Below are positions 52,028 through 62,312 of a DNA stretch of 64,000 nt, piece by piece. The stretch spans positions 748,217,146 to 748,281,145 of the forward strand of contig NC_053389.1 of the NCBI RefSeq assembly GCF_905171765.1, written 5' to 3'. A model generated the notes under the pieces. That model was not told the DNA's origin. It saw only the letters and a list, made by a program, of their open reading frames with translations, and ran no database searches. Every line of letters starts with the position of its first letter. Within the stretch, counting starts at the first letter, position 1. The translations under genes and the position numbers were made by a program. The stretch comes from Bufo bufo (Eukaryota; Chordata; Amphibia; Anura; Bufonidae).

Positions 52028-52775
52028 TTTGGAGAAAGTGAGATCTGCACACCCGTTTTAAACTTGGGTGCTCATAGAGGACCATAGTCAATGTATATCT
52101 CAAAATAATCTTTGGCACACCATAGCATTAATACATCTTTGATACATCTTGTATATCTTTACAAAATCAATTGGCATACAGATATAGAGACTAAGTAGGT
52201 AAATTATTGGCCATATAAAAATGTCCCAACGAAACGGGATCTGAAAAAGATATTAATAGCAAACATGAAGTATTGGAAACACAAAAGATCATGTCCATAG
52301 GTGTATGGAAAGTGACTAATAAACATAGTGGCTAATAAACGTAGTCATATTTACATGTATGTATATCAATTAATACACTGTGGAAAGTTACCATATAATA
52401 ACATATCCATAGTCCATGGTGGGTTAGTGTAAAAATAGATGGAAGCAAAATGCAGAGGCAAAAGGAAGGGTATAAAGCAGAAGGTCTGTTTGTCTGCAAC
52501 AACTCGTTGGATTATGTAATCACTTTTTATCTATCCATAAATATACAACTTGTGCTTCCTTAGAAATAAAGACCTCTTGGTTATATTTATAAAGACGGTC
52601 AGAGATTGAGCCAATGTACAAATTAATAGTAGATATTAAATCAGAGAGAGTAAATGGTGGATGGTACTAAATAATGGGAAAATATTGCAGTACCTGTGGC
52701 CGGTGTTTCCTTACAGATAAAGACCTTGATGGTTATGTCAAGGATAACGTTTATAGGCTAATACAATGTAATACA
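52028..52775. mobile_element. retroposed insert in ERV pol with 16-bp target duplication
   Basis: ATGCAGTACGAGACCA (52012-52027) on the left and ATGCAGTACAAGACCA (52776-52791) on the right differ at one base. They flank 748 bp that interrupt the polymerase reading between FF and MVSY. No coding motif. A CCCAACGAAACGGG string (52224-52237) recalls the 3' half of a hammerhead core but the 5' half is absent. Long duplication and lack of inverted ends point to a LINE-, SINE- or PLE-type insertion. Confidence 0.75.
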
Positions 52776-53700
52776 ATGCAGTACAAGACCAGACCTAAAA
52801 AACATCCTGAGGGGTTTTGGCCCCTGAGGGAGTTTTATGTCCTTCACCGCTTGTTTTCTCTCCTCTATGTCTTGCACCCTCTGAGAGACAATGTCTCAGA
52901 AATGTTACCCTTGATTGGCAGTATTGCAGCTTGTCTCTGGAAACTTTGCAACCACTTTCTGCAAGAAATATCAACAATGACAGCATGGCTTTCCTACAGC
53001 TTTTCCAGTTTTCTGTACACAGGAGTAGATAATCAACATATTGAAGTAACACAACATCATCAGGAATTGACCAACCAGATAAAAACTGACTGGAGGGCCT
53101 GCGTATACATAGCAGGCAAATTATGTGCTTCCTGGGGTAAAACTGTCCAGGCATAATGATTACCTTTAAATGTAAACGCAAACAGATATTGACAATCAAA
53201 ATGTAGGGGAACACTGAAAAATGCCTTTGCTAGTTCTATCAAAGTTAAACTTGTGGCAGTTGAAGAAACCTGGGACAACAAAGTGTGCGGGTTTGGCACA
53301 ATGGGAGTCTGCAGCATCGTAACCTTATTCTTATTTACCTCCCTAAGATCATGAACCATCCTGTATGTTACTGGTTGTCCCTCTACTGGCTTCTTCTTAA
53401 CTGGGAACAGGGGTGTGTTTGCTGGTGAACTGGTCCTTACTAAGACCCCTATTTTCTCATACTGCTTCACCTGTAAGGCCACTGCTTGTTATTGGGCATG
53501 ACTCAAGGGGTGCTGTTTAACACAGGGTGGGCGGCAACCTGGTTTGAGATGAACCATGAAAAGGGTAACATTAAGTTTACCAACGTCCAACTTTGTGGAT
53601 GCCCACAACTTGTTTGGGACCACCTGTAACTCCTCACAATCCTTGTAATGTAACTGGCATCCTGTATCGGGCTCTAGGTACAAATCCATAACTTGACACA
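52776..53700 (-). pseudogene. ERV reverse transcriptase, catalytic half
   Basis: Minus-strand frames give LKPGCRPP and KQHPLSHAQ, VKQYEKIGVLVRTSSPANTP, YRMVHDLREVNKN, PNPHTLLSQVSSTATSLTLI and FFSVPLHFDCQYLFAFTFKG, then the catalytic box in LLQYVDYLLLC. The usual retroviral box is YVDD; here the second Asp is Tyr (codon TAT), which would by itself remove activity. Frameshifts occur near 53060 and 53489. The motif set places it with retroviruses rather than Gypsy. Confidence 0.88.
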
Positions 53701-53761
53701 GAACCTCAGGCTCCTATATCTACCCGTGTGGTACCGTCCTCATTGAAATGTATATGTGCCC

Positions 53762-54070
53762 CTAGGGCTTGCAACACATCAGTGCCCAACAAATTATAGG
53801 GAAATCTTTGACTAACAATTGTGTTACAACTGTGCTATCTTTAAATCTCAATTTTAACTGCACTGTTTCTTGAACAACAATTGTCTCCCATGTGAAACCT
53901 GCTGCAGGTACATAATCTCCACTCATCTGCCATAATTGAACATGTTTTGGACTTATCACTGTTTTGGCTGCCGCCGTGTCCACTAAGAAAGGGACTTTTT
54001 TATTCCCCACTTGTACTGGTATTCGAATTTGACACCCTTGTTTAGCTATACTCATGGCAGATAAGGACAC
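53762..54070 (-). pseudogene. ERV protease
   Basis: A 102-codon frame contains CQIRIPVQVGNKKVPFLVDT followed by AAAKTVI. The retroviral aspartic protease site is normally DTGA; here Gly is replaced by Ala (DTAA). Downstream residues (QLLVKDFPII) fit the flap and C-terminal part of the fold. The enzyme would have cut the polyproteins in the particle. Confidence 0.8.
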
Positions 54071-55250
54071 GGGGTTGCCGGTCTCCTATTGTGAACCAGC
54101 AGAGACAGGGTTAACGTCTGAGGTTCCCAGGGTCTGTTGATTCTCCTGCTGCTGGGGAGGAGCATGGCAGTTTCTTCTAATGTGTCCCGGCTTTCCACAG
54201 CTGTAACATTTGAAATCATTCCTCCTCTGCCTTCTCTGTCCCTGCAGACCTCACCATGTTTTCTGTTGACCTTGGACCATGTTAACTTTGGCGGGTCTGG
54301 AGCTAGACATGTCCAATTCCAGACCCTTGGCAGCAGCAACAAGTTGAGGCAGTAGTTTCACCCCTACACTCAGGCTTACAGGCTTTGAGTTTTGCCTGCA
54401 AGGCTGGTCTCAGTCCTTCCATGAAGGCAGACGTGAGAAGTTTTTCTCCCATTTTCCCCACGGCATCCCAGCCCATGTCAGTCCGGACAGTTCTTAGTCT
54501 TGACTCAAAGACTTCATCCTCTTTAGCCTCCTGCACTACGTCCTTCAGGCTCCGTGAACTCTCATCCTCCTTTGTCCTGGCCCATCTACCAAAAGTTCTG
54601 CAGTACTCTGTCCCTGACTGTTCTGTGTTCTCCTAATCCCTCCAGGTCATTTTTCACTCTGTCGCCCTCTAGGGTATTCTTAACCGAGCTATACTGTGCC
54701 TCCCCTAACTTTAGGGCTACAAAGTCATTTAATAAGTCTGCCCATGTTGCTCTGTAAGTGGCCTGTATCTGTTGTAACATTCGGGATGTGGGCATGGGTT
54801 GCATCAATGGGTCAGGTATCCTTAACAGTAGTCCCAGTTGGTCCTTAGGACTCCATGGAACATAGTGTATAAAGTGCTGTTGAAAATAATGGGCAACCTG
54901 AGGAGGTAGTACTGCCTGTTGGCCGTCTTGGCCATCTCCACCACCAGCTCAATCGACTACGGCAGGCGGCTGACGGACCTGTGGTATCATCCCTGTTCTC
55001 AATAGCACTAGATATAATCCAGTACGGTATCTGGGGCACCATACACTCTGCAGGTTTCAGTCCAATATTGATTCTGATTCCCGCAGGTCCTGCATATCCA
55101 TCCCTCCGGTCCCTGTGCAGGGGCTGTGGGAGAGGCATGCGCCCTTGAAGGATTATAAGGTGGTGGACCTCCAGATTTAACCTTTTCAGTTTCCTCTTCA
55201 GGGGGTTTGTAGTACAACTTTCCCCTGTAAACTTGTGGCTTCCAACCTTC
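54071..55250 (-). pseudogene. ERV gag, with CCHC knuckle, PPPY motif and a RanBP2-type finger remnant
   Basis: Reading 5' to 3' on the minus strand: a 70-codon frame (55217-55008) has SGGPPPYNPS, a late-domain PPPY. It is followed by GWICRTCGNQNQYWTETC, which fits the RanBP2 finger pattern W-X-C-X2-C-X3-N-X6-C-X2-C except that the last Cys is Tyr. Next come a capsid-like region (LLRIPDPLMQPMP, YRATWADLLNDFVALKLGEA, LLTSAFMEGLRPALQAKL) and the knuckle CYSCGKPGHIRRNC (54167-54206). Frames change at about 55000, 54590 and 54310. A short hydrophobic frame upstream (55397-55579) may be leader or the N-terminus. Confidence 0.75.
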
Positions 55251-55834
55251 GGTTTCTATCTCTCTTACTACCTTAATCCAGATGTTAACTACATCTTCAC
55301 ATGCATGATCCTTAATCCACCCACTGTGGGTGTGCTTGAACCTTTCCTAAACCTTTAAATCGAGGTTTCCATGCTTCATACCTGCTTTTTCCCACCCTAT
55401 CCTTCCAGGTGTACCTTCTGTGTTAAAGCCAAAGCCTCTCTGAGCTTCTGGCTCCTTCCCCTAGATTCCTGCCAGATTCTACACACACAATAAACAATGA
55501 CAAATACATAAACAGTTACTCTCAGAAAAATCCCAAGCAATTCCCAGCTAAAATCCTGATTTAAATCCATCCACCACACATGCGGTTATCTGCTAGCCCT
55601 TTATCAGGGTCACAGATTCTTAAACATAAATTAGGCACGACTGTAAAGTTACCTTATACTCTGCCGGACCCTCGAACAAGACAAATGCCAGACAGAGAGG
55701 TACAGACTACTTGTAAGAAAAAGCTCTTACCTCAGCGCTGATTTTCGTCTGCTTGTCCCGGTATGGCACGTCCAGGCAGTTGGGGTCTCAGCAGGTAGGA
55801 CTTAGACGTGCCCGATGTGTCGGGAGCCAGTTTC

Positions 55835-56297
55835 TGTTGGGGCAAAAACCCCAATGCCGGATGAGCGGTGGACTCCAAATTAGAAGTTATGGATATCCAT
55901 AGAAAAAAAACAACACAGGCATAGAGCTGTGTTTCAAGAGTTTCTAAACTTTTTTAAAGAAAGAAGAGGTTAATAAAGCGATTTTCTGGATCATTTCCAA
56001 CTGAAGACGTAGTCAAACATTTACGTCATTAACTCATTAAAAACACAATCTTAAATGAGCATCTTCTTGGCTATATGCTTAGAATGTCTCCTTAATCTTA
56101 ACTGTGGGTGCTAGCCACATACTAGTACTCCTGACGCTTGTTAAGATTCCTTTCTAACAAGCGTTGGTGGTGACAAGGAGTGACTTTGAAGTTACAGTAA
56201 CTTTCCACAAGAAGCTCACAGTTCATTACACAAGAAATGGCAGTATAAAATACAAACATGGAGGCTGAGGACACAACATGGAGTCTTAACCCTCACT
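55835..56297 (-). repeat. ERV 5' LTR
   Basis: In proviral orientation AGTGAGGGTTAAGACTCC to GCCCCAACA, 463 bp. The first base (A) differs from the T of the 3' LTR, so the canonical TG start has mutated here. Immediately outside lies the GACAT duplication. Confidence 0.9.
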
Positions 56298-56302
56298 GAC
56301 AT

Positions 56303-58532
56303 CCGCCACTTCCTCTGGTAGGCGGGCAAGTTATGATGATGAGAGTAGCTTGGAAGCATGCAGCATCACCATAAAGTGGCCTGGGAGAACCGTGGCTCCA
56401 ATTCGGTGGTCCAGCCTGCCGCAGCAACCGCTGCATCACCCAGTGGCACGCAACCAATTTTATGTCGTCAAGGCTCCACCACCTCAGCCAAAGGGACCTG
56501 TCTGTCCTTCCCATTATCTACTGGTCCTGATGCTTCTCGTCATACTCATCAGTCATTTCGTCAGCAATTGATCACCGAAGCTATTGCCAAGAGACAACAA
56601 TACACGTGTGTTCATCCATCGGCGCAGAAGCTGAACGTCCTCCTGGCCAAGTTGCTGGTACTGCAATCCTTCCCTTTCCAAGTGGTGAACTCTGCACCTT
56701 TTAGAGAACTGGCGTGAGCCTAGCTGAGGTGGAGATTCCCAAGCCATCATTTATTTGCGAAAAAAGGCATTACAAGCCCTGCACACATATGTAGAAAAGA
56801 AGGTAGGCCAATCCTTGAGCCTATCGGTGTCTGCCAAAATGCGCGGCAGCGCTGACGTGTGGAGCTGTAACTATGGTCAAGGAAAATATATGTCCTTTAT
56901 GGCCCACTGGGTAAATGTGCAGGGCACGGCGATGTCACTCTGTTCTGCACCTAGTTGCCTGGGCGAACGGAGTCACACAGGGGCGGAACTGCTCCGTGTC
57001 CTTCATCAAAAAATTGAATCTTGGCTTTCTCCTCGACAACTCAAAAATCGTAACCATGATGACCGACAATGGGAAGAACATGGTGTCGGCGCTGCGTCAA
57101 GGAGGGCTGAGCTATGCATTGTGTACGTGTTAAATCTGGTTTTAAAGCAGTTTCTGAAGTCTTCACCCCATCTGCAAGACATTCTGAAAATGGCCAGGAA
57201 ACTTTGAATGCACTTCAGCCATTCGTACACAGCAAAGCACACCGTTCTTGAGCTACAGCGGAAGAACGGCATCCCCCAACATAGGCTGATATGTGACGTT
57301 TCCACCAGTTGGAATTACACCCTCCATATGTTGGACCGATTATATGAACAGAGAAAGGCCATAAACGATTTCTTGATGATACAGGCAAACAAAGGTACTC
57401 CCCTGTGTAACTTCGATGTTAGCCAGTGGTAGCACAGGCGTGGCAACTGCCAGTTACTCAAGCCCTTTGAGGAGGCCACTTTTTTGTCAGTCGCCAGGAC
57501 TATGGGATGAAAAAATGTCATTCCACTGATTCATGTCAAGAAACAGATGCTGCTAAATCTGGCTGGTCAGGGGACTGTTGACGTGGCACCTACAACTCAT
57601 GGACACATGAGCCTTGTGGGGGCTGAACTGGAGGAGGACATTGGAGCACAAGCAATGTGTAGAGAAATGGGTGTTTTTTCTACAAAGGTGACAGAAGAGG
57701 AGGATCAGGAGGAGAAGGAGCAGCCAGGGGAGATACAGGGCGAAGAGGAAGATGAGGCAGAGGACCCAGACACACCATGGCAGTATGCAGTGGAGATGGA
57801 GGTACTTGCGCAAATGGCCTGCTGCATGCTTATTTGCTTGCTTAGTGACAGACAAATTGTCACCATTCGGCAGAGGGATGACTACTGGCTCTCCACCCTG
57901 TTGGACCCTCCCTACCTGTCCAAAATAGGGTCCTTTTTTACACCTGCTGAGAGGGAGGACAAAATGAACTACTATAGAGACATCCTATGTAGTCAGTTGT
58001 CCGCTGCCTATCTGCACCATCGACCATCCTCTCGCAAGTCTGATCAGTGGGGCCCTCTGTGCTCACGTTCCACTGCCATGGCTGCTGGGGGGGCAGAAGC
58101 AGTACAAGCTCCATCAGCAGCAACTTGAATCTAGAGTCACTGATGAGCAGCTTTCTTCACCAGCAGCAGCAGCTAGATATGGAGCAGAACCTGAACCAGC
58201 AGGTGGTGGCATACTTGGACATTACCCTGCCACCGCACATTTAAAAAAACTGGATTTGTGGCCGCAACTGGCCGAGTTTGCCCTGGAAAAGCATTCCTGC
58301 CCTGCAGGTAGTGTGGCATCAGGGCGTGTGTTTAGTGCGACGGGGGCCATAGTTACCCCAAGAAGAACTCGCACACCAAAAAATGTGGAGAGACTGACCT
58401 TTGTCAAGATGAATCAGGCGTGGATCAGCCAGGATTTGCACACACCAATGCCTGATGCATCACCCAAACCTTGTCAAAATAAACCTGTTTATTATGGCTA
58501 CCTGCTTCAGCTACTATTCTGATACTGCCACC
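56303..58532 (+). pseudogene. hAT A6 transposase, main part
   Basis: A-family order is retained over 2.2 kb: an Ala/Ser-rich linker (VVQPAAATAASPSGT), LSLSVSAKMRGSADVWS with NYGQGKYMSF (first catalytic Asp), VTMMTDNGKNMVSALRQGG (second Asp), NLVLKQFLKSSPHLQD, HRLICDVSTSWNYTLHMLD, CNFDVSQW then a stop, an acidic block, YWLSTLLDPPYLSKI, and the hATC end (WPQLAEFALEKHSCPAGSVA, VFSATGAIVTPRRTR). The BED finger is missing; sequence passes from the ERV flank to the linker. Several frameshifts and stops. Confidence 0.85.
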
Positions 58533-58604
58533 CGCCTGATGCCAGACACTTACTTCTAGGTGCTCCTTCTGCCACCCACCATCTTTAGCTGGTATTGTTA
58601 TTGC

Positions 58605-58985
58605 CCCCCACCTTCCCACTCTGTCACCGGGCCACTACTCTGTGGTCTCTGCTGGTATTGTTATTGCCCCCCGCCTTCCCACTCTGTCACTGGGCCACTC
58701 TGTGGTCTCCTGATGCTGTTGCTACCTCAACACTCTGTTATTGGGCCACTCTGTGGTCTCATCATGCCTCTGCCAACTCAAGACCCTGTGGTCTCCTCAT
58801 GCTGCTGCCACCTCACCACTCTGTGGTGTCCTCATGCTGCTGTCAACTCACCACTCTGTGGTGTCCTCATGCTGATGCCACCTCACCACTCTGTGTTGTC
58901 CTCATACTGCTGCCAACTCAACACTCTGTCACTGGGCCAATCTGTGGTCTCTTCATGCTCTTGCCACCCTCCCCACTCTATGACG
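58605..58985 (+). repeat. A-family 3' minisatellite (A6 copy)
   Basis: CACTCTGTCACTGGGCCACT with CTGTGGTCTCCTCATGCTGC units recur, many shortened to about 39 bp. Open frames on both strands through it are artefacts. Confidence 0.8.
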
Positions 58986-59040
58986 GGGCTGCTATTTTGC
59001 CTTTTTGGCCTTGTTGACATCATCATTTGTTTGACCCTTC

Positions 59041-59811
59041 TTCTGAAGGACAGAAAAATTATACACACAACGGATCCTATCTATGTAGCAGCTGTAAGGC
59101 CTGTATGACATGGTCCCTATTTTGCATCAGGATTCTCTCATGATTAGTTAGCCAAAATCAGGAGTGGGTACAAAACACAGAACACATGGAAATATTCCAT
59201 TCACATAAATTTTTTTGGCCTTAGCAATGCTGATGGATTACTGACCAAAAGCCAGTGGATGCTCAACAGACAGGATCCTTTTTTTAGTAAAACATGAAAT
59301 AAACCCATGTAAATTTGGTATTAGTCTTCGTACAACCGCATACAAAAATAAAAATAAAAAACACTGACAAGATTGCAATTTTTTCCAAACCATTTTTTTT
59401 GTTATAAAATACATTGGATGTACCCCAAAATGAAGTTATTAAAATACAAGTTGTTCCACAAAAATAAATTATTTTTTTTTTTACCATTGTTGTTTAGTAG
59501 ACACTAGACTAATATGATGCATTATGCGTTCTATATTTTGTACTGTTAAACTGTTGGTGGAGATAGCCAACAAGACTCTTTACATTACATAATGTACAAG
59601 CCATAGTGCAAAGGGTTTTCTTATTGCTTGTATGCCATATTTTTTGCAGAAAAAATACTTTACTGCAAAGGGCCACAATCTTGATGGTCTTATCACTAGA
59701 GGCACACCCACTTAAAAAGTTTACAATAAAGATTTGCTAATACAGTACATACAACTTCCAATCCAGAGTCCAAAAATGTGTCCATCTGAACAAGTGTCTC
59801 TTACTGTACAA
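59041..59811. other. no recognisable gene
   Basis: AT-rich sequence, possibly further repeat (GGCCTGTATGACATGGTCCC, about 59098). Nothing supportable is coded. Confidence 0.35.
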
Positions 59812-59952
59812 TATAGAGAGATTTATCAAAACTGGTGTGAAGGAAGAACGGTTTAGCAACCAATCAGATTCCACCTTTTATTTTTCAGAGCTCCTTTGAT
59901 TGCAACTAAGCTAGTTGTCATTTACACCAGTTTTGATAAATCTCCCTCTATG
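59812..59952. mobile_element. short palindromic MITE (GAGATTTATCAAAACTGG ends)
   Basis: GAGATTTATCAAAACTGGTG near 59819 and its complement CACCAGTTTTGATAAATCTC ending near 59944 are the inverted ends. The interior CCAATCAGATTCCACCTTTT is only partly mirrored. This is a common type of small frog hairpin repeat. Confidence 0.75.
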
Positions 59953-60055
59953 TTACCAGGTCATGGAGTACAGACATGGTTCTGGTCTTAGCCAGGGCAA
60001 GTAATAGTCCACAATCTCTCAAAGGCGGAATCTATTCTCTGGAGGCATGCTGTCT

Positions 60056-60154
60056 AGTGTTGATCACGAATATTCGAATTGCAAATTTTTATCGCGAATA
60101 TAGGTACTTCGAAAATTCGCAAATATTTAGAAAATAGTGATATATATTCGTAAA
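60056..60154 (+). mobile_element. terminal fragment of another hAT-like family
   Basis: TAGTGTTGATCACGAATATT and further ATTCG/CGAAT words (to TATATTCGTAAA) look like the A/T-rich terminus of a different hAT family. It is cut at 60154 by the start of element C. Confidence 0.5.
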
Positions 60155-60308
60155 TAGGGATGAGCGAACCCGAACTGTATAGTTCGGGTTCGTACCGAAT
60201 TTTGGGGTGTCCGTGACACGGACCCGAACCCGAATATTTTCGTAAAAGTCCGGGTTCGGGTTCGGTGTTCGGCGCTTTCTTGGCGCTTTTTGAAAGGCAG
60301 CAAAGCAG

Positions 60309-60416
60309 CCAATCAACAAGCGTCATACTACTTGGCCCAAGAGGCCATCACAGCCATGCCTACTATTGGCATGGCTGTGATTGGCCAGTGCAGCATGTGA
60401 CCCAGCCTCTATTTAA
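60309..60416 (+). promoter_or_regulatory. hAT C promoter region with CCAAT boxes, hairpin and TATA-like box
   Basis: CCAAT at 60309-60313 and inverted CCAAT (ATTGG) at 60365 and 60380 surround a perfect 14-bp hairpin (60347-60360 with 60368-60381, 7-nt loop). TATTTAA at 60410-60416 is a plausible TATA element. Function is inferred from order and position ahead of the leader. Confidence 0.5.
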
Positions 60417-60689
60417 GCTGGAGTCACGTAGCGCAGCACGTCACTCTGATATGATCAGTGTAGGGAGAGGTTGCAGCTGCGACGTTAGGGCGAGATTAGG
60501 CAGATTAACTCCTCCAAAAGACTTCATTCTGTGATCGATCTGCAGCTGTGGATCATTGAAGTGCTATTATTGACTTGCTCACTTTTTTGAGGCTGCCCAG
60601 AGCGTTTTTAGATCACTTTTTTTCTGGGGTGATCGGCGGCCATTCTGTGACTTGTGGTGCGCCAGCACAAGCTATCACCAAGTGTATTT

Positions 60690-60990
60690 AACCATCGATA
60701 GTGTGGTTATTTTGTGCTATATCCTACATCAGCTGCAGGCTGAGCCTGTGTCACCGAAGTGCATTTAACCATCAACAGTCTGGTTATTTTTTGGCCATAT
60801 ACTACATCAGCTGCAGGCTGAGCCTGTGTCACCCAAGTGCATTTAACCATCAACAGTCTGATTATTTTTTGGCCATATACTACATCTGGTGCAGGCTGAG
60901 CCTGTGTCACCCAAGTGCATTTAACCATCAACAGTGTGGTTATTTTTTGGCCATATATTACATCAGGGGCAAGTTGAGCCTGTCACCCAG
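60690..60990 (+). repeat. hAT C leader repeat 1, about 72-bp unit, 4 copies
   Basis: GCATTTAACCATCAACAGTC, TGGTTATTTTTTGGCCATAT and GCAGGCTGAGCCTGTGTCAC recur near 60690, 60764, 60837 and 60918. Confidence 0.88.
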
Positions 60991-61005
60991 TGCCTAAAAA
61001 ATAGA

Positions 61006-62297
61006 CCTGACATTTCTATTCAACCAAATCAGTACTGTTTTAGCTGGTCAAGTTATTTGTAGTGACCGTAAAAGCACACTTTTTTTTCTGGGTTGAAAAA
61101 CTATTCCCAAATTTGCCATTCTCAAAATAACTAGTTTCTGGTATTTGAGGCCTACTTGAAATCTATCCCAAAAAGGATATCTTACATTGAAGGTGCTGAT
61201 AGTGTCATTCAGAAAAACCTAAGACACACGCTAGCGTGCAGATAGAAGTCTGATTCTGTGATTAAACCTATACCTGTCACACAGCGCAAAAAAAAACAGG
61301 CCTCACATCTCTATTTAACCAAATCTGTACTGTTTTAGCTGGTCAAGTTATTTGTAGTGACCGTAAAAGCACACTTTTTTATCTGGGTTGAAAAACCATT
61401 CCCAAATTTGCCATTCTCAAAATAACTAGTTTCTGGTATTTGAGGCCTACTTGAAATCTATCCCAAAAAGAATATCTTACATTGAAGGTACTGATAGTGT
61501 CATTCAGAAAAACCTAAGACACACGCTAGCGTGCTGATAGAAGTCTGATTCTGTGATTAAACCTATACCTGTCACACAGCGCAAAAAAAAAAACAGGCCT
61601 CACATCTCTATTTAACCAAATCTGTACTGTTTTAGCTGGTCAAGTTATTTGTAGTGACCGTAAAAGCACACATTTTTTTTCTGGGTTGAAAAACCATTCC
61701 CAAATTTGCCATTCTCGAAATAACTAGTTTCTGGTATTTGAGGCCTACTTGAAATCTATCCCAAAAAGAATATCTTACATTGAAGGTACTGATAGTGTCA
61801 TTCAGAAAAACCTAAGACACACGCTAGCGTGCTGATAGAAGTCTGATTCTGTGATTAAACCTATACCTGTCACACAGCGCAAAAAAAAACAGGCCTCACA
61901 TCTCTATTTAACCAAATCTGTACTGTTTTAGCTGGTCAAGTTATTTGTAGTGACCTTATAAGCACACTTTTTTTTCTGGGTTGAAAAACCATTCCCAAAT
62001 TTGCCATTCTCAAAATAACTAGTTTCTGGTATTTGAGGCCTACTTGAAATCTATCCCAAAAAGAATATCTTACATTGAAGGTACTGATAGTGTCATTCAG
62101 AAAAACCTAAGACACACGCTACCGTGCTGATAGAAGTCTGATTCTGTAATTAAACCAATACCTGTCACACAGCGCAAAAAAAAAACAGGCCTCACATCTC
62201 TATTCAACCAAATCTGTACTGTTTTAGCTGGTCAAGTTATTTGTAGTGACCGTAAAAGCACACTTTTTTTTCCCCAAATTTGCCATTCTCAAAATTG
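61006..62297 (+). repeat. hAT C leader repeat 2, about 296-bp unit, 4.3 copies
   Basis: Units start CCTCACATCTCTATTTAACC at 61301, 61598, 61894 and 62190, with a first, slightly different one at 61006; spacing is 295-297 bp. They include TGTACTGTTTTAGCTGGTCA, AACTAGTTTCTGGTATTTGA and ACACACGCTAGCGTGCTGAT. Units differ at only a few bases. Confidence 0.92.
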
Positions 62298-62312
62298 TGG
62301 TGAACGGGAACA

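Larger units (their letters stand above)
48599..56297 (-). mobile_element. endogenous retrovirus with two LTRs, reverse orientation
   Basis: Paired LTRs (48599-49041 and 55835-56297) bound gag, protease, polymerase and a small envelope remnant. Both flanks carry GACAT (48594-48598 and 56298-56302), a 5-bp target duplication. A purine run (AAAATGGGGGAAT) precedes the 3' LTR. A possible primer-binding site starting TGGCTCCCGACAC lies 5 nt inside the 5' LTR. The polymerase motifs are of the retroviral PNPHTLLSQ type. Every gene is damaged, and another retroposed insert lies at 52028-52775. Confidence 0.92.
47765..59040 (+). mobile_element. hAT element A6, split by an endogenous retrovirus
   Basis: Starts TAGGGATGAGCGAATCGAAG. 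It has a short leader with CCAAT (47960), TGATGTCA (47977-47984) and TATAAATT (47991-47998), then two to three leader repeat units and the transposase start at 48200. The ERV (48599-56297) interrupts it at GACAT. The transposase continues from 56303, and the A-family 3' minisatellite ends it near 59000. Apart from the ERV it is the most complete A-family copy in the window, although its leader array is much shorter than those of A2 and A5. Confidence 0.8.

Noticed and set aside
60701..60997. Plus-strand frame with repeated SLCHPSAFNHQQ
   Set aside because: Product of the 72-bp leader repeat of hAT C; no domain.
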